Below are positions 45,501 to 56,599 of a stretch of DNA of 64,000 nt, piece after piece. The notes beneath the pieces are model-generated. The model made no database searches. It saw only the letters and a list, made by a program, of their open reading frames with translations, and was not told the origin of the DNA. How positions within the stretch are numbered: the stretch's first letter is position 1; each line of letters starts with the position of its first letter. The DNA comes from Albugo candida (Eukaryota; Oomycota; Peronosporomycetes; Albuginales; Albuginaceae), in assembly GCA_905220665.1 (NCBI GenBank), contig CAJNAR010000193.1, positions 1 to 64,000 on the forward strand, given 5' to 3'. Position numbers and translations under genes: made by a program.

Positions 45501-46920
45501 CCGTTTTCTTCGATTCTTCCATACGAAAGTATATTCCACGGAAGATGTGCCGAGTAGTAGACGTCGACATCGACGCGTACTACTAAATTGGAGTTTCCTT
45601 TCAGCTGAATTCTCAGACTCTCTCCATTTTGAAGCAGCCATTCTCATCGCATCCTTATGCATTGTTGAGCTGTGAACGAATCGTCACCAGATTACGACTC
45701 GATCAAGTATCCAAAATTCATTGCCATGTGGCTTCGTCATTGTCTGCAACTGCCAGCGCAAAATCCTTCTTGACTTCTTGCGGTCGCGTTTGTAATGACC
45801 TTCTTTTTCACATTTGAAGCAGGCACCTTGCTTTCTCCTTTGGCGCTATTCACTTTTTCTAAGTCGTTTAACATCAGTGCTTTCAACAGCGGCCACTGTT
45901 GGCTTGCTTCTCAGACGAATTCTTGGATCATTTAGCTGCGCATAATGGACCAGTTCCTCTCCATGTCGTAAGTAATCTTCACGCCGAGGATTTTGTCGTG
46001 CCAATAACACGCCCTGTAAGTCACTCGAAGAGCTGAAAAACTTGCAATATTCTGGGGAGCTTGATCGTGAGCACCACCGATAGCATCACTCAAAGCCATC
46101 AGGTACAGCATGTGACCATTCCACGATAAAGTCTCCTTTTTCTTCGATGCGAAGAGATTGAACGCTTATGACTTCGAAATTCGCGGACCGAACTTGGTGT
46201 TCGGTCGGTCCATTGAATACCAAATTTGGGAGTTTTCCTCGTATCAGATGTCCACCTGGTCGTGAAAGTGCTGTCCAGCTTCACCGGATAGATATCGACC
46301 GAGAATATCCAGCTTTATTTCTTCAGTGCACATGCACCCACTGAGGTCTTCGGCGAAGTTGACCTGCCGCACAAACCATTTCCCCCAGGTTCCAAACCCT
46401 CCCGAGGCCCGGGTACACCTCATTGCCGCCTAAATTTCAGATGGCAAGCTTCAGGTCCCTTATCTGCAGGGGTCTTTTCGGTGCCACGCACGACGGTGAT
46501 GGTACTGGCCTGTATGATGGACCCGTTGGTGGCTGGATGGGTGCTCCTTGTCTGTCACGAAATTGCTGATGCTCCTGTCCTGAAGCGTGATGTCGCGCTG
46601 GAATCCGTATCTACTCGTCTTCAAGAGAGGATATCGTCATATTCCGGCCAAGTCCGGCGCGCGTCTGCGCATAAACTCAAAAAGTGCTGCTGCCGGCAGA
46701 CACGACCGAAGCTTGGTCATCCTCGAGTCTCCGAGCTTCAAGCCTAGTGAGGCGAGCTCCAATGTTTTCTTTAATTTCAGTGATCACATTCAGCAGTCTT
46801 GCCATGTTCTCAGCCGCACATGAAAGCGTACTGGATCCATCGTTGTTGGTGTGAGCCGTGGCAGGCGCTTGTACTTGATCTCGAGCAACTTGTTCCATCG
46901 GTGTTGGGCTCATTACCTGT
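42590..46920 (-). pseudogene. Copia-2 gag-pol polyprotein relic (Ty1/copia)
   Basis: Gag begins MSPTPMEQVARDQ. EIKLDILGRYLSGEAGQHFH lies near 46330-46270 and MLYLMALSDAIGGAHDQAPQ near 46120-46060. The knuckle at about 45830-45780 reads ACFKCEKEGHYKRDR, with the fourth ligand Cys now Arg (CGC for TGC). The protease start WILD near 45700 is followed by a frameshift into SSRNLV. Integrase is well kept: 45395-45024 has RFAHLAYDTITRMEKD, ERPACITCEMAKQTRDTG and GVICSDIEGPTTP; 44839-44552 has NQASNGKAELLHQTEMNTAR and FWDEAAEFASYILNRRPTRG. Reverse transcriptase at 43978-43691 has TLIFAAVMDMTTGKVILALS and PARHADVPNEYVKA; the YVDD box reads YVVD near 43560. The 43493-43251 frame has IKDLGIVSKFLGMRL. 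RNase H at 42911-42621 has LSTIEAEFMSASHAG. Plus-strand frames at 44409-44919 are shadows. Confidence 0.95.
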
Positions 46921-46921
46921 C
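46904..46921 (-). promoter_or_regulatory. Copia-2 primer binding site, initiator tRNA-Met anticodon arm type
   Basis: Minus-strand sequence GACAGGTAATGAGCCCAA matches the copia-1 site with one substitution in the tRNA-complementary part (GGTAATGAGCCCA). It lies exactly at the LTR/internal border and again contains the ATG of the gag-like frame (MSPTPMEQ). Confidence 0.7.
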
Positions 46922-47145
46922 GTAAAAGCCGCACGGAATGGGAATTTTCTTCACTGAAAGGTGGGACAAATAAAAGGAAGTATATTAGTCATGACTGTTA
47001 GTTTCTCTTTCTACGGTCACCTTAATTAGGAAACCACCGCGTCGGTACAGTCCTAGAAGAAGGTATACGAAACCACTATTTGGATCCTTGGATCTTTTCT
47101 CCTAAATGTCCGGCGGATGGCAATGTGGAGTCGTTACTTTCCAAT
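46918..47145 (-). repeat. Copia-2 5' LTR (right)
   Basis: Partner of 42263-42491. The minus-strand end TTTTACGACA abuts the primer binding site. The outer edge is less certain because the last bases no longer match the other LTR. Confidence 0.85.
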
Positions 47146-47369
47146 AGTTGCAGCACCATCATTACAAATCAAATAGTAGAACTGCATCTGGCTTTGTCAT
47201 GTACGATTCCCAAATATATCTCCATCATTGAACACTTACTAGCGACGGAAACATCAAAAATCAATGAATAAGTAATATATCCGAGCAACAACAAAGGGAA
47301 AGCAATGAAAGAAGTCATTTTATGCGCAAGTATTGACGGATTTTTCGATTAGAGGAGTGTAGTTAACGG

Positions 47370-47807
47370 GTGGGGCCCTCTGTACTTTTGAACTCGGTTT
47401 GGCTTATCGGTGATCATTTCAAAGTCAGACAGTATGCAGTAATTAGACAGAGAATACTTGATATGCAAGGTATACAGCCAGGACATTTTTTCGGCAATCA
47501 ACGGTATTATACGACGGAAATATCGTACAATGCGACATCAACCTGGAGAATATCATCATCAACGACAATGGGAGTATATATCGCTGGTGAGATTTTCACC
47601 TCCCCCCCCACACAAACTATCAGACATGGCAGGTCATGTCATACAATGGGTAGTGGCCGTCATAAAAGTTTCAAAATTGATGCGCAGATGAAAGCACCCA
47701 ACTCGTATAAATATTGTAATAAAACCTTTTTCATTCCTCTCGGTACTGTCTTCAGAAAGCCTTTTTTGTCAATCAAACAAAGCGTTGAGTTTGCAACTTT
47801 GGTATAA
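47370..47807 (+). CDS. Hypothetical 145-residue reading frame
   Basis: An uninterrupted frame whose first Met is at 47370. No signal peptide, membrane span or known motif. The sequence is rich in Ser/Thr/Tyr (RYYTTEISYNATSTWRISSS). An overlapping frame at 47458-47691 is also open. A run of eight C at 47602-47609 lies inside. It follows the copia-2 5' LTR. Chance openness is quite possible. Confidence 0.2.
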   Translation: MGPSVLLNSVWLIGDHFKVRQYAVIRQRILDMQGIQPGHFFGNQRYYTTEISYNATSTWRISSSTTMGVYIAGEIFTSPPTQTIRHGRSCHTMGSGRHKSFKIDAQMKAPNSYKYCNKTFFIPLGTVFRKPFLSIKQSVEFATLV

Positions 47808-47814
47808 AATAATC

Positions 47815-50460
47815 ATGTTAACTGACTGGTCTTTCTCTTTGGACTCTCATTCTTCCGTTTGTTCGATAGCCCCAAATAATCTGTCGCATTAAGGACTGGT
47901 TCTTTGCTGAAGATAATAATTATATGAATACCCCAAACCACAATCTACTCTTATTAGCGGATTCCTTTCAGTTTGATAACAGTTTGGAATTCAACATCCA
48001 TTAAAATCGATTTATCAAGTTTACGAGCCAAGCTTTGCGCTAGTGTGCGAGACAGATGAAGCATTCTGTAAATATGCTACTTCCATCTGATCGTTCGGAT
48101 CGTTGTTCTTACACTTGATGACCGTAACCATTGGATCCTTGACGTCTTGGGCTCACCTAATTCGGTGAATGACACATAATTTGTCTTTGATTGAAACCTG
48201 ATTCAAGTCGAAAGCAACCTATATGCGATCCGCTTCATCGGGCACAAAATGTCGGGCATGAGCTGCAATCTTCGCGCTCAGAGGTGTCCTCGAGGAATCA
48301 TCTCCACTCTTTACCACTTCCAAATCTTCTGCAAGTGAGATCAGAGAAGGGTGTCGCGATGGTTACCAAGTTTTGATGCCTCAGATACATTTCAGACAGC
48401 CGGGGTATTTGTCATTTTTGTGCCTTACACGAAAGCGGCCATGACTGACGTGCGCCACATCATCTTAGTTTTGTCCAGCAGGTACCCGGTTTTATTCAGT
48501 CAGTAATAAAGCCAAACTATTCAAAGAATGCTGTCTGGCGTACAATATTTACTCGATATAATGCAACCACTTTGGCTATGGCATTTACGAGTTGTGACGT
48601 GTATCTCCAGATCTGTGAATAAACTCATCGATAACATGGTCTTTTCTTCATGGCTTACATGTAGACTGTCCCAAGTAACCATACTTTCTCAGCTTTGAGC
48701 AAGCCTTTCCAAAAAATGCCTTAGTTCTTGTTAGAAAACGGGACTTCATTGTCAGTTAAAGTTCTATTTCAGTCTGATTCCTTGTTGCGATCTGATGAGT
48801 GAACAAGCAAACTTTCTCGAAGATTGATCCCATCAGCTCAGGCATCTTGCCAAACCGATTCAATATTGCCGACATTTTGTAGTTGAACAAATGTACATAC
48901 ATCCTGCAATGGCAAAATTGCTGTGCAATGGCACATTTATCCCGAAGACATGACTCTATAAAAATTCAATACATGTACAGTTTATTGCGTATAGAACACT
49001 CACTCCATATATTATTCATCAAACCCTGCTGTGGAGTTTGTTTTGATACATAATTCACGTAATAAAGAAAGCGTTCTCGTGCCCCTATTTCGCACATGGA
49101 TACTGGAGCGTCCTTCAATTGTTTGTTTGATGCATGCCGTCCTTTCTACTTATCGGCAAGCATATTCCTGCAAGCAGTTGAGTTTCGGAAAGATTGGCGG
49201 ATATGTTAACTATCAAGAGAGGACTCCCCTTTTAGTACTGCTCAAAAAAACAAAGTCTACCGATAAAATTCGATATCACTGGTGATGGTGCGCTGTTTCA
49301 TCTTTTTTTGCTAGTCGCTTTTTTTACTTTGATTCCTACCTTTTTAAACTATGTGAGCTTCCGATTACACGCCATAAAAAGTATATGATACATTATACAC
49401 ATCGTCAATCAGCCACATTGCAATAAGCAAGTTCAATCAAGAGGATGCACGAGTAAGTCTACCGGAGCTGTTTTCCGGATGAGCTTAAACTAACAAACGT
49501 ACATGATTATAGCATGTAAACATGCACAATAAAAGCGTGTATTAATTTGATTGATACGGTAGGATTCTAAACTCCCAGTACTTTGGAAAAGGTCGCAAGG
49601 TCCGCCTGATAGAAAAAGATAACTCTAAGTACAGTTTGATCGCGCAAATAGCGTACTTGAGCAGTTCGAGTAGTTACAGAAATTCCAACATCATCCGCAA
49701 ACATCAATAGCGTTGACCATTGCCACTAATTCACATTATTCATTCGAAGGATAAGCTATAAATGTTTTCTGCGATAGCAGTAAAGAGGGTATTGCGGTAG
49801 GTCGAATTCTACTTCGACTCACCATTTTTGTTCAACGAGTGATAGTAGAGCAATAGCTTGTTAGATCAAGTCATCTGATCTCTTTCTAACCGTATCTTCA
49901 AATCCAAGTTCGTAGTCTATATCGACATGTGAGCGAAGTCGTGGTCGACTTGGTGATAAATTACAAATCGCAAGCAACAAGCTCTTGGTACCTAAAACCC
50001 TATATCAAAACGTAATTCACACCACAATGCTTACAAATGAACGAAATAGAGCGAAGCACTAGATCTTCTAGGACATGGTTGGACAAAAACGGGGGTTTCA
50101 AGATCAGTATAGCTTCACACGCGAGAGAAGATCAATGATAACGATAGCACAATGAAATTGGTATACTATCAATGGAGAAATGAAAGGTTTAGCTCCTATT
50201 GACAGATTATAATGGTTGAATATCTAGATCATGCGTGTGAACATCAAACCGCTTATGATCAGACTTCCCGTACATCAACGATTCTGACTCATGCAAATGT
50301 ACCTTTTGAGGCTAACGAGTCATCCTTACTGCTTCCAAGGACATCTTACAGAGATCTAGTCTTTTTATCAAGCGAGAGGAACGTGAGTGAATCTTCTGCA
50401 TAAATCTTGTGCATTCACATCGGTCATGATCGTTAGAATTTCCAATCGTGTTGAGCGAAG
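47815..50460. other. No identifiable gene
   Basis: Short frames only (48191-48376, 49031-49285, 50212-50403, all plus). I see no motif, repeat or element end. The sequence is AT-rich with scattered A/T runs. Confidence 0.4.
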
Positions 50461-50890
50461 TGTTGCCAAATTAATCACCCACTATTGTGGAGAGGATTTG
50501 AGCCCTTTAGAAGTGTAGGAAGTGCTGTGCTTTTGACGAGAAACGTTTTCCAATTGGGCAGCGGCCAACAATAAGGATCTTGGATATTGTTCACTGCGTG
50601 GGTGTGGCGTACAAGACCATTGGTGGTCCATGAGACATATTTGCACTAAATCTTTTGTTTGTTGAAGCAGATTACCAGATCGACGGCACCAGACAAAATT
50701 TTGTAAACAAGGAGCACCGCATCGTTCAAGGCACATTACACACGGTGGTGGGCAATTCTCCCTACCAACCAAAACGATGTGTGGGTTCTTTTGAAACTGA
50801 TGGATACCGGTATGGCAAGGTCAATGTCAACTTCAATGGTATTCAGATATCTCAAAGTGAATGTGAAAGATCAACCAAGGAGAAGTAAGC
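50460..50890 (+). pseudogene. Unidentified decayed frames
   Basis: Plus-strand pieces read LSPLEV then ETFSNWAAANNKDLGYCSLR near 50480-50600, then in another frame YQIDGTRQNFVNKEHRIVQG, VVGNSPYQPKRCVGSFETDG and YRYGKVNVNFNGIQISQSEC at 50655-50888, ending at a stop. The second part is an open 77-codon frame with a protein-like mix of residues. No family identified. Confidence 0.3.
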
Positions 50891-50894
50891 TATG

Positions 50895-53890
50895 TGACTT
50901 AGATGTGTGACCGTGAGACCGTTCATACGCCAGATAGTACATCTCCGGAAACTTGCACGCTCACATCACAAATTCATACCCTCATTTAGCTGCCTAGTAT
51001 CTCTAGGCTAGAAATTGGCCGTATACAACATTGCCAGTTGGAAGAAGCTGCAGGACAAGCGCCGGCGAAAGATCATCGGACCTCGGTCAGTTTCTACTTC
51101 CTCCTTTTACGAGTATCTTCGTACTCCATCCGGGCCTGCTCAATTTTTCGGGCTTTGTATCTAACGCTTTCAATCGAAAAAGGAAAACTACTATACATGT
51201 AGTTCCTGAACATCGTTCGTATGCTTGCTTCAGATAAGAGTGCTTTTCTTATAAACGACATTCTAGTAGAGCTATGCTAAGCAGGCAAGTATCCCACGTT
51301 CGAGCTATCCATGCAAGAGATCAACAACCTTCTTTAAAATGCATTGTTTCACAGCCTTGAAGACCTCATTCAACATCTTGTTATCTAGTCACCTGGGAAA
51401 TAATGAGTGGCATCGTAGGATACATAAAAAGTGAATTCTAATGCTGCTTGTATTCTTCGTACTAAATTGCGAGCTAATAGTAGAGAGTTTGCGCGATATA
51501 GTAATGGGAAAACACAAATGGAATTTTCTTATCGTTAGCGACAAACTGCGGAGTAAGGAAAAATGTGCGAACCAATAATGTGCAATCATCTCCGATAAAT
51601 GTGGGCAGACTAATTCTTCGGTTAGTAAGGATGAAATTTGAGACCAGCAAACATTTGACTAAAACGGTGCGCCGGATCAGATGTCCTCATTGCGATAGCC
51701 TGGCTTTCTTGACCTTAACTTGTGTTCTGACATAAGCAGGTGTGAATACCAATGCATATCGCAGAAAAGAATATCATGTTAATTTGGTGAAGTAAAATAA
51801 TTGATGTGAGATGAAGTTGCTTTCGTTGTCGCGGTGAAAAATGAAATGATCTACTAGTGCGTCGAGAAGCGCAGAGAATGGAGAATGGAGAGAGGATGCG
51901 CGATGGATCTTCCCTAGTAGAGGTTGGGGCAGTTAACCTTCTCTCAAATTGCGCAATATATTTGTCGAGCTTGATTCAACTCCATTAAGTCCTAACATGC
52001 ATCAATCCTCTCAATTATAATCGTGTTCATAGAATGTATGCACGAAGATGTCTGATCAGGCCACTGAGCCATGGAACAATCTTCAAAATGTGGCGTAGGG
52101 CCAGTATAAATACGGAAACTTGTCTTTTAACCTATGAGACGATGGGGGAACTTTCCTGGTAGAGGCTTTCCTTTTCCCGCTTCAATTCCGTGCTGACCAC
52201 ACACCAAACTCCGAATTGAACACACGATACTTTTCTGGCAGCAAGGTAATCTGTTGTAAGCAGTGGGGCATACTTTTGACATATCGATTCAACCAAGCAT
52301 CATAGAAGAAATATCGGCGGGGCCATCTTGGTCACGCTGTTACGGGAAGGAATAATGTGAGATTGGTGATAAAGAAGTTACAAGTAATTGACGTTTTCAT
52401 GTTCACTTAGAATGACAGCAAGGACCTCGCATCGAAATGAGACTACACACATGAAGCATCAAGTTTGTCGGTCAAGCTATATTACTCCCATCCTTTCAGC
52501 TTCTTGTGTGCATGTAAAATGAATGATTATCATTGTTGTTGAGGATCTAACGCGTGTTTTCGTCTGCTAGTTAAAGCTACACAAGGGGGCTGATAATCAA
52601 CGCGGAATAAACAGGTGAGAGGTTATCGAGACCTTGCACAGCATTTTCGACACGTCTCGGTAGGAGTTCAGAGACCCAGACTACCGTCTACTACAGAAGG
52701 TTATCAAGCCCAATCACAAATGCTTTCGCTTGCAAGTTTAGGTAGCTTTTCTTCATATAATCTTGTATAGGTACCCGGAATACTACAAACTGTTAATGTA
52801 AGGAGGCTTTCTCCAGCCGTCTGGAATCCATCAAGATCTTACACAAGTATGGTCGAAGTGTGCATGCGACTGGATGAGGGTTAGCTCACATCCTTCGCTT
52901 GAATAAGACAAAGTGATCACTTGCATTGAATGAGAATTGAACCAGGTCGTCGATAGAGCAATCGGCTACTTTATGCCTCTTCTCATGAAGGCGTCAGCTT
53001 GTATGCCTGATAATCTTATGCAGTTTCCTGATTTTATGAAAGAGTAGACTACCTGGATAAATTACCAGTGTTCTACACGGAGGGAGGAGAGTTTACCGTC
53101 ATTGTAGTCGTGAGCGGTAAGTAGGAGCTGTAATGTATATATAATAAAAAAAAGTGTATAGATATAAATTATAATATACTTTATCGATCATATTAGCATA
53201 TTCCTAGTAAGTCTTTACAAAAAGTAGTCTAGAATCATAGAAAGGAACGTCTGCATTTTCATATTCGCACAAGAAGCACTTGCAAAGTCACTTGTAACCT
53301 TCGATCCTCAGTGCATTGGTGATGTCGACCTGGTGCATGTTCTATGTAATAAGGTAGATTAGATTACTGCGATAAACCCGACAAGTGCATCATCTCCTTG
53401 CTCTTACCGACAATGTAAGTGCTGTACTACATATGCGGATGACACAAAGCTCATTAGATCCGCTCGAACCAAAAATCGTACCTAGCTTTATATCCTTTAC
53501 AGCTTAGTTATGGTGGTAGACTACATTACAATAATTTGAGAACGTTTTCATGAGAAGACGACATACTTGAACAGGAGAGTACGCTTACAGCTAAACAGAT
53601 GGCACGCTGATTCTGGAAGAGGTTGGGTGTCAACAATCACATGCGAAGTATAAAAGAATGACCCTTTCCATCCTAGAAGAAGCTCACATTTATAGCGCAC
53701 GGACGATTATTGTAAGGAGTAAAATGAATAAGGTTATTTCCCAACCGCAAAGTACAAAAAAGTGACGATATGCTTGTCATTGTACAAGTTCAATTAGCTG
53801 CGAAAGTGAATATTTATCGGATGCTATATTTAGGAAATTGTTATATTCACTCCCTTTTAAGTAAGGTGGCACACATAATTATACTATGTG
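50895..53890. other. No identifiable gene
   Basis: About 3 kb with short frames only. Near 53440 the plus strand reads TYADDTKLIRSARTKN, which resembles a LINE reverse transcriptase YADD box, but no neighbouring motif supports it. An AT-rich patch lies at 53135-53185. Confidence 0.4.
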
Positions 53891-53892
53891 TA

Positions 53893-53906
53893 TATACTAT
53901 GTATAC
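53893..53906. repeat. SINE copy 2 target site duplication, left
   Basis: TATACTATGTATAC, identical to 54151-54164 and directly abutting the SINE end. Confidence 0.9.
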
Positions 53907-54150
53907 TTTGTCAAGGATTTCATTACACTGTTTATCTGGTTTTATAACTACCTTCCTTATCCGATCATGAGCCCCCGACCGTGTGAGCATCACTTGAGTC
54001 TAACTTCAAACCTAGGGAGGAAGATATTTTCCAAGCTTACTGCTTGGGTGGGGTAAAACCGCTGCCCACACTGCCGGGGATCGAACTTACGACCTTCGGC
54101 AGGGGGTCCGTGCGCTCAAGTGCTTGACCGACTGGGCTGGGTACGGACCC
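53907..54150 (-). mobile_element. SINE copy 2: full-length tRNA-derived SINE
   Basis: A 244-bp element, minus orientation, between perfect 14-bp target duplications. Its 5' end, read on the minus strand from 54150, is tRNA-like: GGGTCCGTACCCAGCCCAGT, then CGGTCAAGC (A-box type AGCCCAGTCGG), and about 50 bases later AGTTCGATCCC (B-box type GGTTCGANTCC). A tRNA-unrelated body follows with CCACCCAAGCAGTAAGCTTG and ends GTGTAATGAAATCCTTGACA. These are internal RNA polymerase III promoter elements and a SINE layout. Tail poly(A) is absent; the 3' end is likely recognised by a partner LINE, which is inference. It is related to the truncated copy at 14692-14870. Confidence 0.92.
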
Positions 54151-54164
54151 TATACTATGTATAC
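54151..54164. repeat. SINE copy 2 target site duplication, right
   Basis: TATACTATGTATAC, identical to 53893-53906. Such a long duplication is typical of LINE-mediated insertion. Confidence 0.9.
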
Positions 54165-54241
54165 CTTTTATTTATACGGCTCATGACACTTAAAACCAGA
54201 AAACCTGATTTTGAATGGCCAATTTTCGGATCATATTACCC

Positions 54242-54331
54242 TATAATGTTGCCGCTGCTGATTGGCTAAAAGTGCATCATAAGGCACGGATATAATGTTG
54301 CCACTGCTGATTGGCTAAAACTACATCATAA
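54242..54331. repeat. Two direct repeats with ATTGG boxes upstream of DDE copy 3
   Basis: TATAATGTTGCCGCTGCTGA and its continuation TTGGCTAAAAGTGCATCATAA at 54242-54281 recur at 54291-54331 with about three changes (period 49 bp). Each unit contains ATTGG, the reverse of a CCAAT box. They lie about 100 bases before the transposase ATG and may be promoter or transposase-binding repeats of that element (inference). Confidence 0.7.
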
Positions 54332-54433
54332 ACAATCGTCCTTGCCCTGACCTAGGCTCAGTCATCGCCACTAACTACTTACCCGCTTGAAACCTCAACC
54401 ATCAACCTGCATTCCGACAAATATCGTACAATT

Positions 54434-56518
54434 ATGCCTCGCCTAACAAAGATAAAAGGCAGATGCGGGAAATGAGAGAGGTCAAGGACGCCAAAACCGA
54501 TAACAGCTCAGACATTCATATGTCTACTGATAGCAGTTCTGGAGAAGACCTGGATGTTTCGGAGGGCAATGATGACGAAAATCTCGACTTCGCATCTGTT
54601 GAAGCAAATATTGAAGAGCCCATCAAGCAGCTGTTATAGTTTTACCGTTACCATGATTAAACCATAACAGGCCCATCCAATATACAGGTGGTGCACCTGG
54701 AACTCAAAGACGGAAAAGAGCCAAACTCAAGAATGCTGCTGTTGGCTGTAATCTTTTGACCAAAGACTTTGCTGTTGCAAGAACAGTGTTGGAAGAAGCT
54801 GAGGTTACGGATGAGCGTGACAAAGAGGATGACGACGAGGATGGTGCAGTCTGGACCAGGAAGAGGCTGGAAACCACCATTAACACACTTGCCACTCGAG
54901 CAAAGACTGGTAAAACCGAGCAAAACCGGCGACTTGCAATCCTTTCTTATGTTCAGCGGGGAAAATCTCGATATGCGCGAATTGCAGCTAGCACACTGAT
55001 AGCGGAAGGTGCTGCGAGGGTTGTGTATTTTGCGCGCTCTTTGCGTGCTTGGGCAACACTCTGTCAAGAGGGCGAAGAATTGCCTTTATCGCAGACGGGA
55101 AAACATGCAAAACGGGGAAGCTACCTACAGAAAGAGGACTGCATTCTACCGTTTCAGGATTTTCTTCGAGCGAACAAGTTTAAGGTGGAAGTATCAGCTC
55201 TGACAGAACATGTCAACACAAACATCCTTCCGTGACATGGATACGCCCCATCTCCCACAATCTCTGAAAGGACTGCGATACGCTGGCTCCATTTACTTGA
55301 CATCAAACACCGCGCAGTGACTAAAGGAATATACATTTGCGGCCATGAGCGGGAGGATGTCATTGCGTACCGGCAACACTTCCTGGAGCGAATGGCCGAC
55401 CTTGAGGAGCGGATGCCGACTGTTGTTGGGAAAGAGGAAGTCGATTGTAACAATGAGTTCACTGCAATCACCTGGCCCTCTGATGGCATTCGTCCACTCA
55501 TCTTGGCAACTCATGATGAGAGTACTTTTGTCGCTCATAATGGACTCAAGCGTCTTTGGTTGCCAGACGGTGAACAAGCATTACGAAAAAAGGGACAGGG
55601 CAGGTTCATTCACGTCAGCGACTCATTTGCAACATCATAGGTCGATTAGCACTTGATGAACAAATAGCTGCTCAGCATCCTGACCTAGAAGCAGCGCCTG
55701 GGTCATCAGGCAACCTGACACGCAGCATGACGGACGGTAGACATCGGAGAAACTGTGGAAACAAGTCTGTGACTTGGCATCCTAATCTTCGAAGCTCAAT
55801 TTCCCGGTTGTCAAGCTTTATTTGCATTCGGCAATGCAACTGGCACATTGCATTCGCCCCCGATGCCCTTTGCGCCGGCGCAATGAACTTGTAAAGTGTA
55901 GGCAAGCAGCCAAAGAAGCCTGCAACAACGTGGGGACACGGATTCTTTCAGGATTTGGTTTTTGCTTACGACAATTCTGATGAAACGCTCCGTGGTCAGG
56001 CAAAGAGACTGAAAGTTTTCCTGAAGGAACGTGGGCCGTGAGAAGCTGGCCTGAAGGAGCGAGGCAAAATATGTCCTGTGGATGGCACAACCTGCTGCGC
56101 CAGATAAATTATGGCCAACCAATGAGACTTCAAAGCACAAGTAGGAATGATAGAGGAGCGAATTGTTGCCGCTGGTCATCAAGTGATATTTTACCCAAAA
56201 TTTCACTGCGAGCTCAGCTACATCGAAAAATTTTGGGCAGCCGCTAAGCGATGCGCCAGAAAATATTACACTTGGAAAAAATTTACTGGTAAGAGTTCCA
56301 CCTGCCTTGGCATCTGTTCCACGAGACGAGATACGTCGACATTCACGGAAAGCTTCATGATACATGAACGCTTACCGAAAAGGTCTCACCGGAAAAGAAG
56401 CAGAGTATGCGGTGAAAAAGTACGAATCCCACCGACGTGTACCCAATCCTGTGTCGATGGATGTGGGTGCTATGACAAGATGAGTAGCACCTTTATTGAT
56501 AGTTTCCAGCAAAACTAA
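54434..56518 (+). pseudogene. DDE endonuclease (GHER-type transposase) relic, copy 3, best preserved
   Basis: ATG at 54434 (MPRLTK), then an acidic serine-rich leader (SSGEDLDVSEGNDDENLDF). The open frame 54756-55235 has 159 codons with LSYVQRGKSRYARIAASTLI and EELPLSQTGKHAKRGSYLQK, then EDCILPFQDFLRANKF. SPTISERTAIRWLHLLDIK follows in another frame near 55250. The frame 55317-55640 has YICGHEREDVIAYRQHFLER, EERMPTVVG and ILATHDESTFVAHNGLKRLW with the first catalytic Asp kept, then EQALRKKGQGRFIHVSDSF. Past a frameshift: RLALDEQIAAQHPDLEAAPG, then FAFGNATG near 55830 (FAFDNATG normally, second Asp changed to Gly). At 56147-56518 FYPKFHCELSYIEKFWAAAK followed by R holds the third acid. The tail ends VPNPVSMDVGAMTR. 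At least four frameshifts. I place it near Tc1/mariner/IS630 by the D, D, E layout; I could not define terminal inverted repeats. Confidence 0.9.
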
Positions 56519-56588
56519 TATTATTCTTCGAAACATAATGTTATCCTTCGAAATATACTATTATCCTACGAAAACTAATATTCGACAG
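56511..56588. repeat. 20-bp tandem repeat at the 3' end of DDE copy 3
   Basis: Units AAAACTAATATTATTCTTCG, AAACATAATGTTATCCTTCG, AAATATACTATTATCCTACG and a partial fourth AAAACTAATATTCGACAG, in exact 20-bp register, just after the transposase stop. Confidence 0.85.
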
Positions 56589-56599
56589 AATAGTTCAGG

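Larger units (their letters stand above)
42263..47145 (-). mobile_element. Copia-2: Ty1/copia retrotransposon with both LTRs
   Basis: Two direct repeats of about 229 bp flank an internal region on the minus strand. Both start TGTCGTAAA on the plus strand and share CACGGAATGGGAA, TTCACTGAA, AAGTATATTA, TCTTTCTACGG, GATCTTTTCTCC and GGCGGATGGCAATGTGGAGT. A primer site lies beside the right LTR and a purine tract (GAGGAAGGAG, minus strand) beside the left. The LTRs have diverged considerably, so insertion is old. No clear 5-bp target duplication is visible. Confidence 0.93.

Noticed and set aside
53440..53490. YADD-like string suggesting a LINE reverse transcriptase
   Set aside because: Only TYADDTKLIRSA matches; none of the neighbouring LINE motifs is present in any frame, and the surrounding sequence is full of stops.
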